Shown: piece after piece, positions 8,833 through 17,650 of the stretch | Numbering within the stretch: position 1 is the first letter of the stretch | How the letters are laid out: the number at the start of each line of letters is the position of its first letter | Source of the DNA: Sporosarcina ureae | Lineage (GTDB): Bacteria; Bacillota; Bacilli; Bacillales_A; Planococcaceae | Reading direction: 5' to 3' | Assembly (NCBI RefSeq): GCF_002109325.1 | Contig: NZ_CP015348.1 | Span: 213,501-277,500, forward strand | DNA length: 64,000 nt | Notes under the pieces: model-generated | The model's database searches: none | What the model saw: only the letters and a program-made list of their open reading frames with translations | What the model was told of the DNA's origin: nothing | Position numbers and translations under genes: made by a program

Positions 8833-9479
8833 TTACTTCTGTATAAACTGCTGTGTCCAGTACTGTCCGTTCGCGTCATATCCGATACCGATATGCGTAA
8901 ACCCTGGCGTCAAGATATTCTGTCTGTGTCCAGCTGAGTTCATCCAAGCCTTCACGACTTCTTGTGCACTGCGTTGACCCATTGCGATATTCTCTGCTGC
9001 CGAACGGTAGGTAACGCCATTCTTCTTCATTTGATCAAACGGTGAACCGTATGTAGGGCTCGTGTGAGAGAAATAATTGTTCGCTGCCATATCCGCTGAT
9101 TTTTGCTTCGCAGACTTTTGCAATGCTGCATCGATCTGCAACGGCTTGAGTCCTGCTTTTGTACGTTCCGCATTCGTTAAATCGAGTACGGCTTGCTCTG
9201 TAGCGGACACGTTTGCTGTCTGCTGCTGAGCCGGTTTGTTCGTTTGTGGTTTCTCCACTGGTTGAGTTGGTTGCTGTACTGTTGGTTTCTCTACCGGTCT
9301 ACTAGGCTGCTGTGGCTTTTGGTAGTTGTAGTTTCCAAAGTAATACGAATATACTTGGTGATTGGATGCATTCCACGTATACGTCTGTGTCTGCACCTGT
9401 TTCGTCGTGCTTGCCTCTGCTGCATGAGTAGGCAATAAAATAGCTGAGCTTAATAAGATGAGTGATAAAGGTTTTTCAT
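8833..9479 (-). pseudogene. Secreted CAP-domain protein (YkwD-like), frameshifted at codon 3
   Basis: Extracellular CAP/SCP domain protein like B. subtilis YkwD; such proteins are secreted around sporulation or envelope stress, role unclear. After a signal peptide (KPLSLILLSSAILLPTHAAEA) comes a Gln/Pro/Lys repeat linker, then a CAP domain in the last ~120 residues with LNAERTK-, HTSP, AENIA and HRQNIL motifs. The natural start ATG at 9479 has a perfect AAGGAGGGG site, but it reads into a stop after nine codons: ATG is followed by five A, and six would give MKKPLSLILL in the signal-peptide frame. The open frame can otherwise start only at 9504, within which the ribosome site lies. So either a real one-base loss, a slippery A tract, or a sequencing error. 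Confidence 0.75.
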
Positions 9480-9658
9480 CTTGTTCCCCTCCTTCTTTAC
9501 GCAACCTAGCATAACGTCAAAGAAAAGAAGGAAACTTGGCCAATCTTGCCAATTTAGCCAATGAACTCTGCGAAGCTATGAAATGAGAGTCTGAAAGATG
9601 TGATTTTGGTAACTCTGTCCAGTGGAGAGGACTATTAACAATAAAAAGCTATTGACAA

Positions 9659-10558
9659 CTAGATTTCCGGCGTATATTCGATGCCGTCTACCTGTTCTCC
9701 GATGATCACCAATTTAGACGGGATTTGCATGTATTCCGGTATCCAGTTGACCATGCCATAAGCGTATTGGAATAAATGCGAGTACCGCGTATCTTCTAGC
9801 TGGATATACCCTTTCATGCGATAGACACTCTCCGGTAATGTGCGAACCCAGTCTTCAAAATGTTGTTGGTTGATTGGTGTATCAAACGACAGCACTTTCG
9901 AATCGAGCGGCAATCCACTACCTGACGTGATCGGCTGTTTCGGTGCCGCCACATTCACCATTTTCTCAATATAGCTGAAGTCGACTTTTGCGTTGACGGC
10001 TTGGACGAGCGGCGCATGACTATTGAACTGTGTCACTTGCATTGTCACGAAAGCCAATTGATTGTCCGTCAGCAAATCCGTTTTATTGAGCACCATGAAA
10101 TGGGCGTGACGGATCTGTTCAAGAAATAATGCTTGTATACGTGGTGAGAGCTTGTCACGGTCGACCCAGCGCTTCGCGTCTACTACAGTGACGATTCCCT
10201 TGAAGTCTAGCTTCTCTGCGAATAACGGCGAATATACGGCGTCCAACGCTTCTACCGGGTGAGCGGCACCTGTCGTTTCAATGAACAGCACGTCAATCTC
10301 CGGATAATCCGCGAGTAAACCTTGCAGCTGCGCTTCTGTAGATTCGGCACCCGTACAGCAAATACAGCCATTCAATAATTCTTTTAACGGAACGTCCCCT
10401 GCATCTTCGACGATTTGACTGTCGATATTCAGTTCTCCGAATTCATTCATTAGAACAGCCGGTTGTCTGCCGGACTTCTTTACTTGCTCTACAAGAGTAA
10501 CGAGTAGTGAAGTTTTACCGCTTCCTAGAAAGCCACTGAGTAAATATACATCGATCAT
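9659..10558 (-). CDS. CobW/G3E-family GTPase, metal chaperone type
   Basis: Cytoplasmic G3E GTPase of the CobW/YciC/ZigA group, thought to deliver metals, often zinc, to target proteins. 299 residues. Walker A is GFLGSGKTS near the N terminus, the metal-binding CxCC motif is NGCICC, then IETTGAAHP and the guanine-specificity NKTD; a CobW C-terminal domain follows. A longer frame starts at 10588, but AAAGGATG is placed for the ATG at 10558 (MIDVYLLSGF). No Zur-like box was recognised upstream, so zinc control is only an inference from the family. It is downstream of ctpB on the same strand. Confidence 0.88.
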   Translation of the reverse strand: MIDVYLLSGFLGSGKTSLLVTLVEQVKKSGRQPAVLMNEFGELNIDSQIVEDAGDVPLKELLNGCICCTGAESTEAQLQGLLADYPEIDVLFIETTGAAHPVEALDAVYSPLFAEKLDFKGIVTVVDAKRWVDRDKLSPRIQALFLEQIRHAHFMVLNKTDLLTDNQLAFVTMQVTQFNSHAPLVQAVNAKVDFSYIEKMVNVAAPKQPITSGSGLPLDSKVLSFDTPINQQHFEDWVRTLPESVYRMKGYIQLEDTRYSHLFQYAYGMVNWIPEYMQIPSKLVIIGEQVDGIEYTPEI

Positions 10559-10583
10559 AGTTGTATCATCCTTTTCCATAGAG

Positions 10584-10615
10584 AACACGCGCCCAACGAT
10601 TGCTGGACGCGTGTT
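10584..10615 (-). terminator. Hairpin between the S41 protease gene and the CobW gene
   Basis: AACACGCG/CGCGTGTT inverted repeat; no T tract on either side in the minus direction, so it may be a weak terminator or an attenuating stem. Confidence 0.4.
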
Positions 10616-10622
10616 TCTTTGA

Positions 10623-12119
10623 TTATGAGTTAATTTCTTTTAACACGACTTCTTTCGCTTTTAGCAGTTGCGGGTCATCATCTTTCATCTTGTCCCGTAA
10701 TTTCTGCATTAAGCCGACTGTTGTATCTCCAGTCAAGATGCCTGTTTGTTCTTGTTCTAAGTCTTTCTGCAACGTTTTAACAGCTGCTGCCGTATCCGCG
10801 TCGTAGAGACCGTCTGTTTCGCCTGGGTCATAACCTACTGCTTCTAACATCTCTTCTGCCGCTTGTACGGAAGGAGAGACAAGACCATCGTCCATCTCTT
10901 CAGACGAATCAAGGTACGGTAGAGATGCATATGAAGGATATGGCACTTTCACGTCTGGCTCAATTCCTTTTTTATGAATCCAGTTGCCGTCAGGTGTTAA
11001 CCATTTCGCAGTCGTTAGTTTCAAGTTCGAGCCGTCTGGTAATTGAGTCGGTGTTTGAACGGTACCTTTACCAAACGTCTTAACCCCTACAATTGGAATG
11101 CCTGCAGACTCTTTTAACGCACCTGCTAGGATTTCTGAAGCGGACGCACTGCCGTCATCTACGATCAATGCAACAGGAACTGTTACTTTTTGTCCGTCAG
11201 ATGAAGGGTAGGCTTCTGGTGCTTTACCTTTTTCTTCTGTCTGGAATAACACTTTGCCATTCGGAACAAATAGATCGGAAATATCGATAGCACCGCTTAG
11301 AATACCGCCTGGATTTTGACGTACGTCAATGAGTACGCCTTCCATGCCTTTGTCGGTCATTTCATTCAACGCTTCAAGCAATTCCTCATACGTATGTTCA
11401 GAGAACGACGTGATATTGATATGCGCGATGTTGTCGTCGAGCATTTCCGCGTACACCGTATTGATCGGAATTACGTCACGGACGATTTTCACATCAAACG
11501 GATCGGATTTCTCTCCGCGTCGTACAGACAATGTCACCGTAGATCCTTTTTCTCCACGAATCAGTAAAACCGCTTCAGAAGAAGATAGACCTTGAATACT
11601 TTCACCGTCTACTGAAAGCACAGTATCGTTCGGCAATAAACCGGCTTTTTCAGCTGGAGAGTTTTTGATAGGTGACACAATGCTAATATAGCCGTTTGAC
11701 TCTTGAATTTCTGCCCCGATTCCTTCAAAACTAGAAGAGATGCTTTCATTCAATTGTTTGGCTTCTTTTTCATTCAAGTAATCGGAGTATGGGTCGCCTA
11801 GTGAATCGACCATTCCGTTGATCGCGCCATCAATCACGACTTGATCGTCTACTTCGTCAAAATAACTTTCTTTCAGTTGATCATATGCATCATACAGTTT
11901 CTTGAACTCTTTTCGCTCCATGCCTACTTGCTGCGGTTTGACGACTTCTACAACCTTTTCGTCACCGACTGTCAGTGCAATGAAGGTAACCGCTGCTGTT
12001 GCTAGCACAAGGAAAAAAATGAGCATGATCAGAGAAAACGGTTTGATCCGTATATAGCGATTAGGTTTCGGCGCTTCCGGCTCTTGTTTCCCGTTCTCAT
12101 GCGAATCGTTTTCGTTCAT
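10623..12119 (-). CDS. S41 C-terminal processing protease (CtpA/CtpB type)
   Basis: Membrane-anchored serine protease, 498 residues, acting outside the membrane. One transmembrane segment at 28-51, a PDZ domain at about 125-205, the S41 catalytic domain with the serine within DDGSASASE (321-329) and general base Lys351 in FGKGTVQ, and a C-terminal peptidoglycan-binding domain at about 405-480. This architecture matches Bacillus CtpA/CtpB; CtpB cleaves SpoIVFA during sporulation, but which paralogue this is cannot be decided here. The very acidic first 20 residues are cytoplasmic. Confidence 0.92.
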   Translation of the reverse strand: MNENDSHENGKQEPEAPKPNRYIRIKPFSLIMLIFFLVLATAAVTFIALTVGDEKVVEVVKPQQVGMERKEFKKLYDAYDQLKESYFDEVDDQVVIDGAINGMVDSLGDPYSDYLNEKEAKQLNESISSSFEGIGAEIQESNGYISIVSPIKNSPAEKAGLLPNDTVLSVDGESIQGLSSSEAVLLIRGEKGSTVTLSVRRGEKSDPFDVKIVRDVIPINTVYAEMLDDNIAHINITSFSEHTYEELLEALNEMTDKGMEGVLIDVRQNPGGILSGAIDISDLFVPNGKVLFQTEEKGKAPEAYPSSDGQKVTVPVALIVDDGSASASEILAGALKESAGIPIVGVKTFGKGTVQTPTQLPDGSNLKLTTAKWLTPDGNWIHKKGIEPDVKVPYPSYASLPYLDSSEEMDDGLVSPSVQAAEEMLEAVGYDPGETDGLYDADTAAAVKTLQKDLEQEQTGILTGDTTVGLMQKLRDKMKDDDPQLLKAKEVVLKEINS

Positions 12120-12145
12120 TGTCTTCCCTACTTTCCAAATCCCCG

Positions 12146-12174
12146 CAAAAGACCGCTGCCAAGAGCGGTCTTTT
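12146..12174 (-). terminator. Terminator of deoD
   Basis: Perfect 12-base stem CAAAAGACCGCT / AGCGGTCTTTTG, T-rich on both arms, between deoD and the S41 protease gene. Confidence 0.85.
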
Positions 12175-12194
12175 GTAGGTTTCTATCTATTCTA

Positions 12195-12899
12195 TTATTC
12201 AGCGACGGCTGCGTCTAACGCGACTTCGATCATGTCGTTGAATGTCAATTGACGCTCTTCAGGCGTCGTGATTTCGCCCGTGATGATGTGGTCACTTACA
12301 GTAAGAACGGCAAGTGCTTTACGGCCGTAACGAGCAGCTAATGTATAGAGTGCTGCCGCTTCCATTTCAACTGCAAGAACGCCGTGGCGTGCTAGCTCTT
12401 CATGCTGAGCATTTTCATTGTAGAAGAAGTCTTCCGTGTAAATGTTTCCTACTTGCAAGTGCAAGCCTTTTTCTTTACCTGCAGTGTACGCTTTCAACAA
12501 TAAGTCGAAGTCCGCTAGGGGTGCAAAGCGGATCGGTCCGAATGTTACATCGTTTAGAGACGAATTCGTTGTCGCGCCTTGTGCAAGGATAACGTCACGT
12601 ACTTTTACGTCTTTTTGAATCGCGCCACACGTACCGACACGGATCAATTGCTGTACGCCAAACTCCTGCATTAATTCTGTTGCGTAAATGGAGATGGATG
12701 GAACGCCCATTCCAGTACCTTGTACGGAAATGCGCTTGCCTTTGTATGTTCCGGTATAGCCAAACATATTACGTACTTCGTTGTACTGTACGACATCTTC
12801 CAAAAATGTTTCCGCGATATATTTCGCGCGCAATGGGTCTCCAGGTAGAAGAACTGTTTCCGCGATATCGCCTGGTTTTGCATCGATATGTATACTCAT
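12195..12899 (-). CDS. deoD: Purine nucleoside phosphorylase, DeoD type
   Basis: Hexameric phosphorylase of purine salvage that splits (deoxy)nucleosides with phosphate into base and (deoxy)ribose-1-phosphate. 234 residues, the usual size. Family signatures visible are the start [47 protein letters not shown] and VEMEAAALY with the acidic catalytic segment SDHI. AAGAGG precedes the ATG at 12899 and a good promoter lies just upstream. Confidence 0.96.
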   Translation of the reverse strand: MSIHIDAKPGDIAETVLLPGDPLRAKYIAETFLEDVVQYNEVRNMFGYTGTYKGKRISVQGTGMGVPSISIYATELMQEFGVQQLIRVGTCGAIQKDVKVRDVILAQGATTNSSLNDVTFGPIRFAPLADFDLLLKAYTAGKEKGLHLQVGNIYTEDFFYNENAQHEELARHGVLAVEMEAAALYTLAARYGRKALAVLTVSDHIITGEITTPEERQLTFNDMIEVALDAAVAE

Positions 12900-12931
12900 C
12901 TTTTTTAGCCTCTTTTCACTAATTTGTTTTT

Positions 12932-12960
12932 ATCATACAGTGTATAATGGCGAGATGCAA
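12932..12960 (-). promoter_or_regulatory. Sigma-A promoter of deoD
   Basis: On the minus strand TTGCAT, 17 bp, TATGAT (12960-12955 and 12937-12932), about 35 bp before the start codon. The -35 falls inside a GGCGAG/CTCGCC hairpin (about 12948-12972) that may also end the yozE transcript. Confidence 0.6.
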
Positions 12961-12975
12961 TGAAACCCTCGCCAC

Positions 12976-13200
12976 TTACCTACTGCACAGATCTTGATAG
13001 ATTGCGTATATTTCATCAAAAGTGGTGGAACGTAAATCATCGTCCGCCATGTCTTCGACGTAACGGGACAATGAATCGAAATCCTCTAAGTCTTTCGGGA
13101 AACCGGCATCGAGAAACATCTTGTCCGCAAACAATGCCTTCGCGTCATCTTTTCCGCCGTTACGATAGCGTAATGCGAAATGGTAAAAGGATCGATCCAT
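12976..13200 (-). CDS. yozE: YozE family protein (UPF0346)
   Basis: A 74-residue soluble helical protein, same length as B. subtilis YozE, with the family pattern SFYHF...RY at the N terminus and FDEIYAIYQ near the C terminus. The fold is SAM-like; function is unknown. The GTG at 13209 also opens the frame, but AAGGAAGG is at the right distance only for the ATG at 13200. It follows msrB by 15 bp and is the last gene of the ypmR-ypmS-msrA-msrB-yozE run. Confidence 0.9.
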   Translation of the reverse strand: MDRSFYHFALRYRNGGKDDAKALFADKMFLDAGFPKDLEDFDSLSRYVEDMADDDLRSTTFDEIYAIYQDLCSR

Positions 13201-13215
13201 CGCCGTCACCTTCCT

Positions 13216-13641
13216 TCACTCAAATAATCCTTTGTATTCTGTATAGCCTTCTTTATCTAAGTCTGTTGCTGGAACAAAACGTAGTGCTGCAGAGTTAATG
13301 CAGTAACGCAATCCGCCTGTGTTTTGCGGTCCGTCAGGGAACACATGTCCTAGATGAGAATCTGCTGTTTTACTGCGTACTTCCGTGCGGCGCATGCCAT
13401 GAGCTGTATCAAAATGCTCCGTTACTTCTACCGCTTCGATCGGTTTCGTAAAGCTCGGCCATCCGCAACCTGCGTCATACTTATCGTTTGAACTGAATAA
13501 CGGTTTACCTGACACCACGTCTACATAAATACCATCTTCATAATGCGCGTCATATTCATTGCGAAATGGTGGTTCTGTTCCGTTTTCCTGCGTCACATGA
13601 TACTGTATTTCCGTTAATTCATTGCGTAAGTCTTTTTTCAT
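13216..13641 (-). CDS. msrB: Peptide methionine-(R)-S-oxide reductase
   Basis: Reduces the R form of methionine sulfoxide in oxidised proteins. 141 residues. Catalytic Cys114 lies in [12 protein letters not shown] and the likely resolving Cys59 in AGCGWPSF; the two CxxC zinc pairs of some MsrB are absent, as in B. subtilis MsrB. A much longer frame runs up to 13920 but is the antisense of msrA's own frame; GGGGGAATCG precedes the ATG at 13641. The gene start overlaps the end of msrA by 23 bp, so translation is probably coupled. Confidence 0.95.
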   Translation of the reverse strand: MKKDLRNELTEIQYHVTQENGTEPPFRNEYDAHYEDGIYVDVVSGKPLFSSNDKYDAGCGWPSFTKPIEAVEVTEHFDTAHGMRRTEVRSKTADSHLGHVFPDGPQNTGGLRYCINSAALRFVPATDLDKEGYTEYKGLFE

Positions 13642-14167
13642 GAACGATTCCCCCAATTTTTTCGATGAATCCTGCGCGTCCTGATCCAACTGAATAACGC
13701 TCGTAGTGACTTGGATTCTTTTTGTAATATTCTTGGTGATGTTCTTCGGCCGGGTAGAACTCTTTACCTGGTAAGATATCTGTGACGATCGGCGAACTGA
13801 ACTTGCCGCTGTCTTGTAATGCTTGCTTTGACTTTTCCGCTGCTTGCTGCTGTTCATCGGTGTTCGTGTAGATCGCAGTTTTGTACGACTCCCCGCGGTC
13901 TCCGAATTGTCCGCCTGCATCTGTCGGATCCATCACTTGCCAGAAAATATTCAGCAATTCTTCGTAGCTGATCACGCTGTCGTCAAATTCGATACGTACC
14001 GCTTCACGGTGTCCCGTTGTATCCGTACATACTTCTTCGTATGTCGGATTGACAGTATGTCCGCCTGTATAACCACTAACTACGGAATGGACACCGTCAT
14101 ATTTGTCAAAAGGCTTGACCATACACCAGAAGCACCCGCCTGCAAATGTTGCGTATTGTATTGCCAT
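13619..14167 (-). CDS. msrA: Peptide methionine-(S)-S-oxide reductase
   Basis: Reduces the S form of methionine sulfoxide; partner of MsrB. 182 residues with the GCFWC motif (catalytic Cys12) and the glycine-rich [16 protein letters not shown] stretch. CTAAGGAGG sits upstream of the ATG. Overlaps msrB by 23 bp and follows ypmS by 13 bp, the same order as in B. subtilis, where this locus repairs oxidised methionines. Confidence 0.96.
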   Translation of the reverse strand: MAIQYATFAGGCFWCMVKPFDKYDGVHSVVSGYTGGHTVNPTYEEVCTDTTGHREAVRIEFDDSVISYEELLNIFWQVMDPTDAGGQFGDRGESYKTAIYTNTDEQQQAAEKSKQALQDSGKFSSPIVTDILPGKEFYPAEEHHQEYYKKNPSHYERYSVGSGRAGFIEKIGGIVHEKRLTQ

Positions 14168-14180
14168 CGTTATTGCCTCC

Positions 14181-14765
14181 TTAGTTTTTCGGTATCAATA
14201 CTTCCAATATAATCTCATCTTTTGCTAAATTCACTTCTTTTGCCTTGACTTGAACATCACCTGAGATCGGCAAGTCCTTCAGATCAATGAAAATTTCCTC
14301 TTCTTTTGGTCTGACAATCATCCACGATGGAAGCTCTACTGAATTTTTCAGTAATTTCAGTACTGTTGATGGTGGAATCGTCAAATGTCCTAATTCCATT
14401 GACGATTGTTTGAGAATTAAGTTTCCGTCTTCTCGGACAATCGGATCAAAATGCATCGCAAGCGGTAATGTATGCGAGAACACCGTGAGTTCGGACGTCA
14501 ACAATACATCATCGCGCATTTCAAGCTCAACCGGTAACGCGCCTTTTACAGCTTTTCGTATATAGGTGTTCGCAATACCTTCAAAATTATCTTTTGTCGT
14601 ATTTAACGCCAATGTATAGCCAGCCTCATTCACCGCTTTATCTTCTGGTAGAGGTGGAGAAGCAGTGGCGCTACTGATGAGGATGATTAATCCTACGAGC
14701 GCCGCCACCATTATTCCTGCCAGGCTAAAAAACGCTACTTTCCAAATATTCATCTTGTACTTCAC
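14181..14765 (-). CDS. ypmS: YpmS family membrane-anchored protein (DUF2140)
   Basis: A 194-residue protein with one N-terminal transmembrane segment (about 8-31) and an extracellular domain; YpmS/DUF2140 proteins have no defined activity. The GTG at 14765 overlaps the TGA of ypmR by 4 bases (GTGA), which suggests translational coupling; an in-frame ATG at 14753 is the alternative start. Context with ypmR, a lipase/esterase-like lipoprotein, suggests an envelope role. Confidence 0.85.
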   Translation of the reverse strand: MKYKMNIWKVAFFSLAGIMVAALVGLIILISSATASPPLPEDKAVNEAGYTLALNTTKDNFEGIANTYIRKAVKGALPVELEMRDDVLLTSELTVFSHTLPLAMHFDPIVREDGNLILKQSSMELGHLTIPPSTVLKLLKNSVELPSWMIVRPKEEEIFIDLKDLPISGDVQVKAKEVNLAKDEIILEVLIPKN

Positions 14766-15565
14766 TCCACTTCCACATCAACCGCTGAACAGCCTTTAAT
14801 TTCTTCCACAAAACGCTCTTCCATCAAATCATATCCTTTACTGTTCGGATGGAAGAAGTCTGTGTGATAAACCAGGTTTTCATTCGAATTAAATAAATCT
14901 TCTACAGGCACAAAACAAGCCATGCCGTCTTTTTCCACTTGTTCTTCGATCGAACGGTTCCAGTCGCCAATAATTTCTTCGAACTCTTGTACTTCGTCCG
15001 TTACGACGGAGAACGGATTATAAAGACCGGCTACAATGATGGGGGCATCTGGGTTGTAGAGACGAAGGACTTCAAACAACTCTTCAATTCTATTTTCAAA
15101 TTTTCCAAGCGCTTTATAGAAATCCGACATCTTCATCTGCATGAAATTCCCTTTGACCACTTTCATCACATCGTTGCCGCCAATCGTAAAGACGATATAA
15201 TCTGCGGCAATGACCGCTTGTTGTACATCTTCATCTTGCAATTGCTTTAAAAACTGGTCGCTGCGCCGTCCGCGTTTTGCTAAATTCACGGCGTCCACTT
15301 CCATAATGCCTTTCCATTGTTCCATGTCCGACGTCAAACGGCCGAAATACCCGCCTTCTTTGCGCTCGTCGCCAACTCCTTGTGTCAATGAATCGCCTAG
15401 GCCTAAGACATTTACACGTCTAGGGATAAACGTTTCCGGCACAATGAATGGTTCGAACGCTACGGTTTCACGTTCCGAAAGCGTCGTCTCTTTTTGGCTA
15501 AATGGGGCCTGGCACCCTGCTAAGAACAATGAGAAGACGAAACACAGCACTAGCATTCTTCTCAT
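14762..15565 (-). CDS. ypmR: SGNH/GDSL hydrolase lipoprotein YpmR
   Basis: Surface lipoprotein with an SGNH esterase/lipase fold; 267 residues. Lipobox LAGC with lipidated Cys18, block I GLGDSLTQGVGD with Ser59, block III GGND, and the C-terminal Asp-His pair in DFFHPNSKGY. The longer frame starts at 15646 inside the DegV gene; the AAAGGA before the ATG at 15565 and the signal peptide decide the start. First gene of the ypmR-ypmS-msrA-msrB-yozE run, 25 bp after degV on the same strand. Substrate unknown. Confidence 0.9.
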   Translation of the reverse strand: MRRMLVLCFVFSLFLAGCQAPFSQKETTLSERETVAFEPFIVPETFIPRRVNVLGLGDSLTQGVGDERKEGGYFGRLTSDMEQWKGIMEVDAVNLAKRGRRSDQFLKQLQDEDVQQAVIAADYIVFTIGGNDVMKVVKGNFMQMKMSDFYKALGKFENRIEELFEVLRLYNPDAPIIVAGLYNPFSVVTDEVQEFEEIIGDWNRSIEEQVEKDGMACFVPVEDLFNSNENLVYHTDFFHPNSKGYDLMEERFVEEIKGCSAVDVEVE

Positions 15566-15590
15566 AATGTCATATCCTTTGTAGTTAGAA

Positions 15591-16427
15591 TCAGTCGGTG
15601 TAATACATGAAGCCAATCGCGCCTTCACCGGTGTGCGTACTAACAATCGGTGTAGTGAACGTCAACTTCACTTGTATACCCATTTCTTCAATCTTATTCT
15701 TCAGCGGTTCCGCCATCGCAAGTCCGTTCGCATGCGCGATCCCGACACTACGAATTACTTTCCCCGCTGTTTCCTTCTTAAACTCATCAAACAAATAAGA
15801 GACTACTTGTTTATGGCTGCGCACTTTTGCGACGGGCGTATAGACACCGTCTTTTAGTGACGCAATCGGTTTGATATTCATAAGCGAGCCGAACATCGCT
15901 TTCCCTTTACCGATCCGACCGCCTTTGACCATATTATCCAGCACGTCCAGTACGACGAATAAAGAGGAACTTTTACGGACGTGATCAATGCCCTCCACAA
16001 TCTCAGCTACCGTCTTGCCTTCTTCAGCGAGTCGGCAGGCTTCAAGCACTTGGAAAGTCAGTGCGTGTGAAATATACATTGAGTCGATCACCGTAACATC
16101 TGCGTCTGATGCATGGGCTGCTGTCTCCGCCGATTTTACTGTCCCACTCATGCCGCCAGTCATATGAATCGAGATAATTTGCGATCCGTCCGCCCCTAGT
16201 TCGTCATAGAGATTCTGGAATACACCGACTGCCGGTTGCGAGCTTTTCGGCAATTCTTTTGCGTCGCGCATCAAATCGAGAAATTCATCGGGTTGCAGCT
16301 CTACACCGTCAATATAAGACTTGTCGTCGACGATCAGTGTTAAAGGTACCACGTGAATATTGTATTGCTCAATCAGTTCATCCGTTAAATCTGCAGTGGA
16401 ATCCGTGACGATATGAATTTTTTTCAT
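15591..16427 (-). CDS. DegV family fatty-acid-binding protein
   Basis: DegV/FakB-type cytoplasmic protein, 278 residues, that binds a fatty acid and presents it to a fatty acid kinase for phospholipid synthesis. Typical features are the N-terminal IVTDSTADL, SSQPAVGVF, HMTGGMSGT (head-group binding) and the middle GGRIGKGKAMFGSLMNIKPI. Upstream it is divergent from the hemolysin III gene (76-bp gap); downstream it leads into ypmR. Confidence 0.93.
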   Translation of the reverse strand: MKKIHIVTDSTADLTDELIEQYNIHVVPLTLIVDDKSYIDGVELQPDEFLDLMRDAKELPKSSQPAVGVFQNLYDELGADGSQIISIHMTGGMSGTVKSAETAAHASDADVTVIDSMYISHALTFQVLEACRLAEEGKTVAEIVEGIDHVRKSSSLFVVLDVLDNMVKGGRIGKGKAMFGSLMNIKPIASLKDGVYTPVAKVRSHKQVVSYLFDEFKKETAGKVIRSVGIAHANGLAMAEPLKNKIEEMGIQVKLTFTTPIVSTHTGEGAIGFMYYTD

Positions 16428-16503
16428 GATTTCTATCTCCTTAGCGTGTGGCTTCTGCGATTTTTTTCGCTGTATTTGGTATAGTGTGATGCAGGAGGTG
16501 CTT

Positions 16504-17145
16504 ATGAGAATGGAAGAATCATTCGATTATAAAAATTTACATGAAGAACGCTGGAATGCGATCACTCATGCGATTGGATTCTTACTCAGCATACCTGCAT
16601 TGGTCTTGCTAATTCTAAAAGGTGTGAAACAAGGAACAGGCATCGCCATAACTAGCTACACGATTTTTGGCGTGTCCATGTTATTGCTGTTCCTCGCAAG
16701 TACGCTACTACATAGTATGCCGGTTAAAGTGAAATCGTTTTTTGCGATTCTCGACCATTCCGCCATCTATGTACTCATTGCCGGTACGTATACGCCGTTT
16801 TTGCTTGTCACGTTACAAGGTGCACTCGGCTGGACGTTATTCGGTATCATCTGGGGATTGACTTTGTTTGGCATCTTGTTCAAAATCTTTTATATTCACC
16901 GCTTCGCCAAACTATCGCTTGCCCTTTATCTCATTATGGGCTGGCTCATCGTCCTTGCGATCAAACCATTATATAACGCACTGCCGCCAGAAGGCGTTTG
17001 GTTGCTCGTGATCGGTGGATTATTCTATACGGCTGGCGCGTACTTCTTCATGTCACGCCGTGTTCCGTACAATCACGCGATCTGGCACTTATTCGTCATG
17101 GCAGGCAGCGCATCGATGTTCTTTAGCGTTCTTCTCTATGTATAG
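16504..17145 (+). CDS. Hemolysin III family (PAQR) membrane protein
   Basis: A 213-residue protein with seven predicted transmembrane segments, of the hemolysin III/YplQ family related to adiponectin receptors; these are thought to be zinc-dependent membrane hydrolases involved in lipid homeostasis. Conserved residues include HAIGF, STLLHS, LDHSAIY and the C-terminal HAIWHLFV, giving the Ser/His/Asp/His/His set. GCAGGAGG is well placed for the ATG at 16504. In B. subtilis yplQ also lies beside dfrA-thyB. Its stop codon lies inside the terminator stem and only 9 bp from the convergent dfrA stop. Confidence 0.92.
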   Translation: MRMEESFDYKNLHEERWNAITHAIGFLLSIPALVLLILKGVKQGTGIAITSYTIFGVSMLLLFLASTLLHSMPVKVKSFFAILDHSAIYVLIAGTYTPFLLVTLQGALGWTLFGIIWGLTLFGILFKIFYIHRFAKLSLALYLIMGWLIVLAIKPLYNALPPEGVWLLVIGGLFYTAGAYFFMSRRVPYNHAIWHLFVMAGSASMFFSVLLYV

Positions 17146-17163
17146 AGGAGAACGTTATTTTTT
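17125..17163 (+). terminator. Terminator overlapping the ends of two convergent genes
   Basis: AGCGTTCTtCTCTA / TAGAGgAGAACGtT hairpin and T tract. It includes the hemolysin III stop codon, and the T tract covers the dfrA stop codon. Confidence 0.8.
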
Positions 17164-17637
17164 ATCCCAAATTTGATACGTATAGGCAGTGCCGTCTTGC
17201 GCGTAATGCGGCTCAGACTTACTCGTTAACGTGTAATCCTCTTCGTATTCCGGGAAAAACGTATCACCCGGGTAATTTTTCTCAATGACCGTCACATACA
17301 ATCTGTCGGCACCGTCTGCCATCGACATTTTGAAAATTTCCGCGCCACCGATGACCATTACTTCGTCGGCATAGTCTTTCGCGAGTTTCACGGCACTGTC
17401 TAGATCATGAACGACCGTTACCCCGTCCGCTTCGTAATCTTCATTACGCGTAATAACAATATTCAACCGACCTTTTAACGGGCGGCCGATCGATTCAAAC
17501 GTCTTGCGTCCCATGATCATCGCCTTGCCCATCGTTTTCTCTTTGAAATACTGAAGTTCTTCCGGAATATACCACGGCATCTCATTGTCCTTGCCGATTA
17601 CTCGGCCAAGATCATGTGCCACCAATAATGAAATCAA
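17155..17637 (-). CDS. dfrA: Dihydrofolate reductase
   Basis: Reduces dihydrofolate to tetrahydrofolate with NADPH; it regenerates the folate oxidised by ThyA and is the trimethoprim target. 160 residues. Visible are the N-terminal LLVAHDLGRVIGKDNEMPW, the Asp/Glu-bearing active-site helix EELQYFKEKT, MGRKTFESIGRPLKGRLNIVITR and VIGGAEIF. The start is most likely TTG at 17637, seven bases after GGAGG, 13 bp downstream of thyA; the frame from 17691 would overlap thyA. Confidence 0.95.
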   Translation of the reverse strand: MISLLVAHDLGRVIGKDNEMPWYIPEELQYFKEKTMGKAMIMGRKTFESIGRPLKGRLNIVITRNEDYEADGVTVVHDLDSAVKLAKDYADEVMVIGGAEIFKMSMADGADRLYVTVIEKNYPGDTFFPEYEEDYTLTSKSEPHYAQDGTAYTYQIWDKK

Positions 17638-17650
17638 TGTATGTCCTCCT

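Noticed and set aside
13642..13920. N-terminal extension of msrB
   Set aside because: It is the off-frame reading of msrA; MsrB has its own start and ribosome site at 13641.
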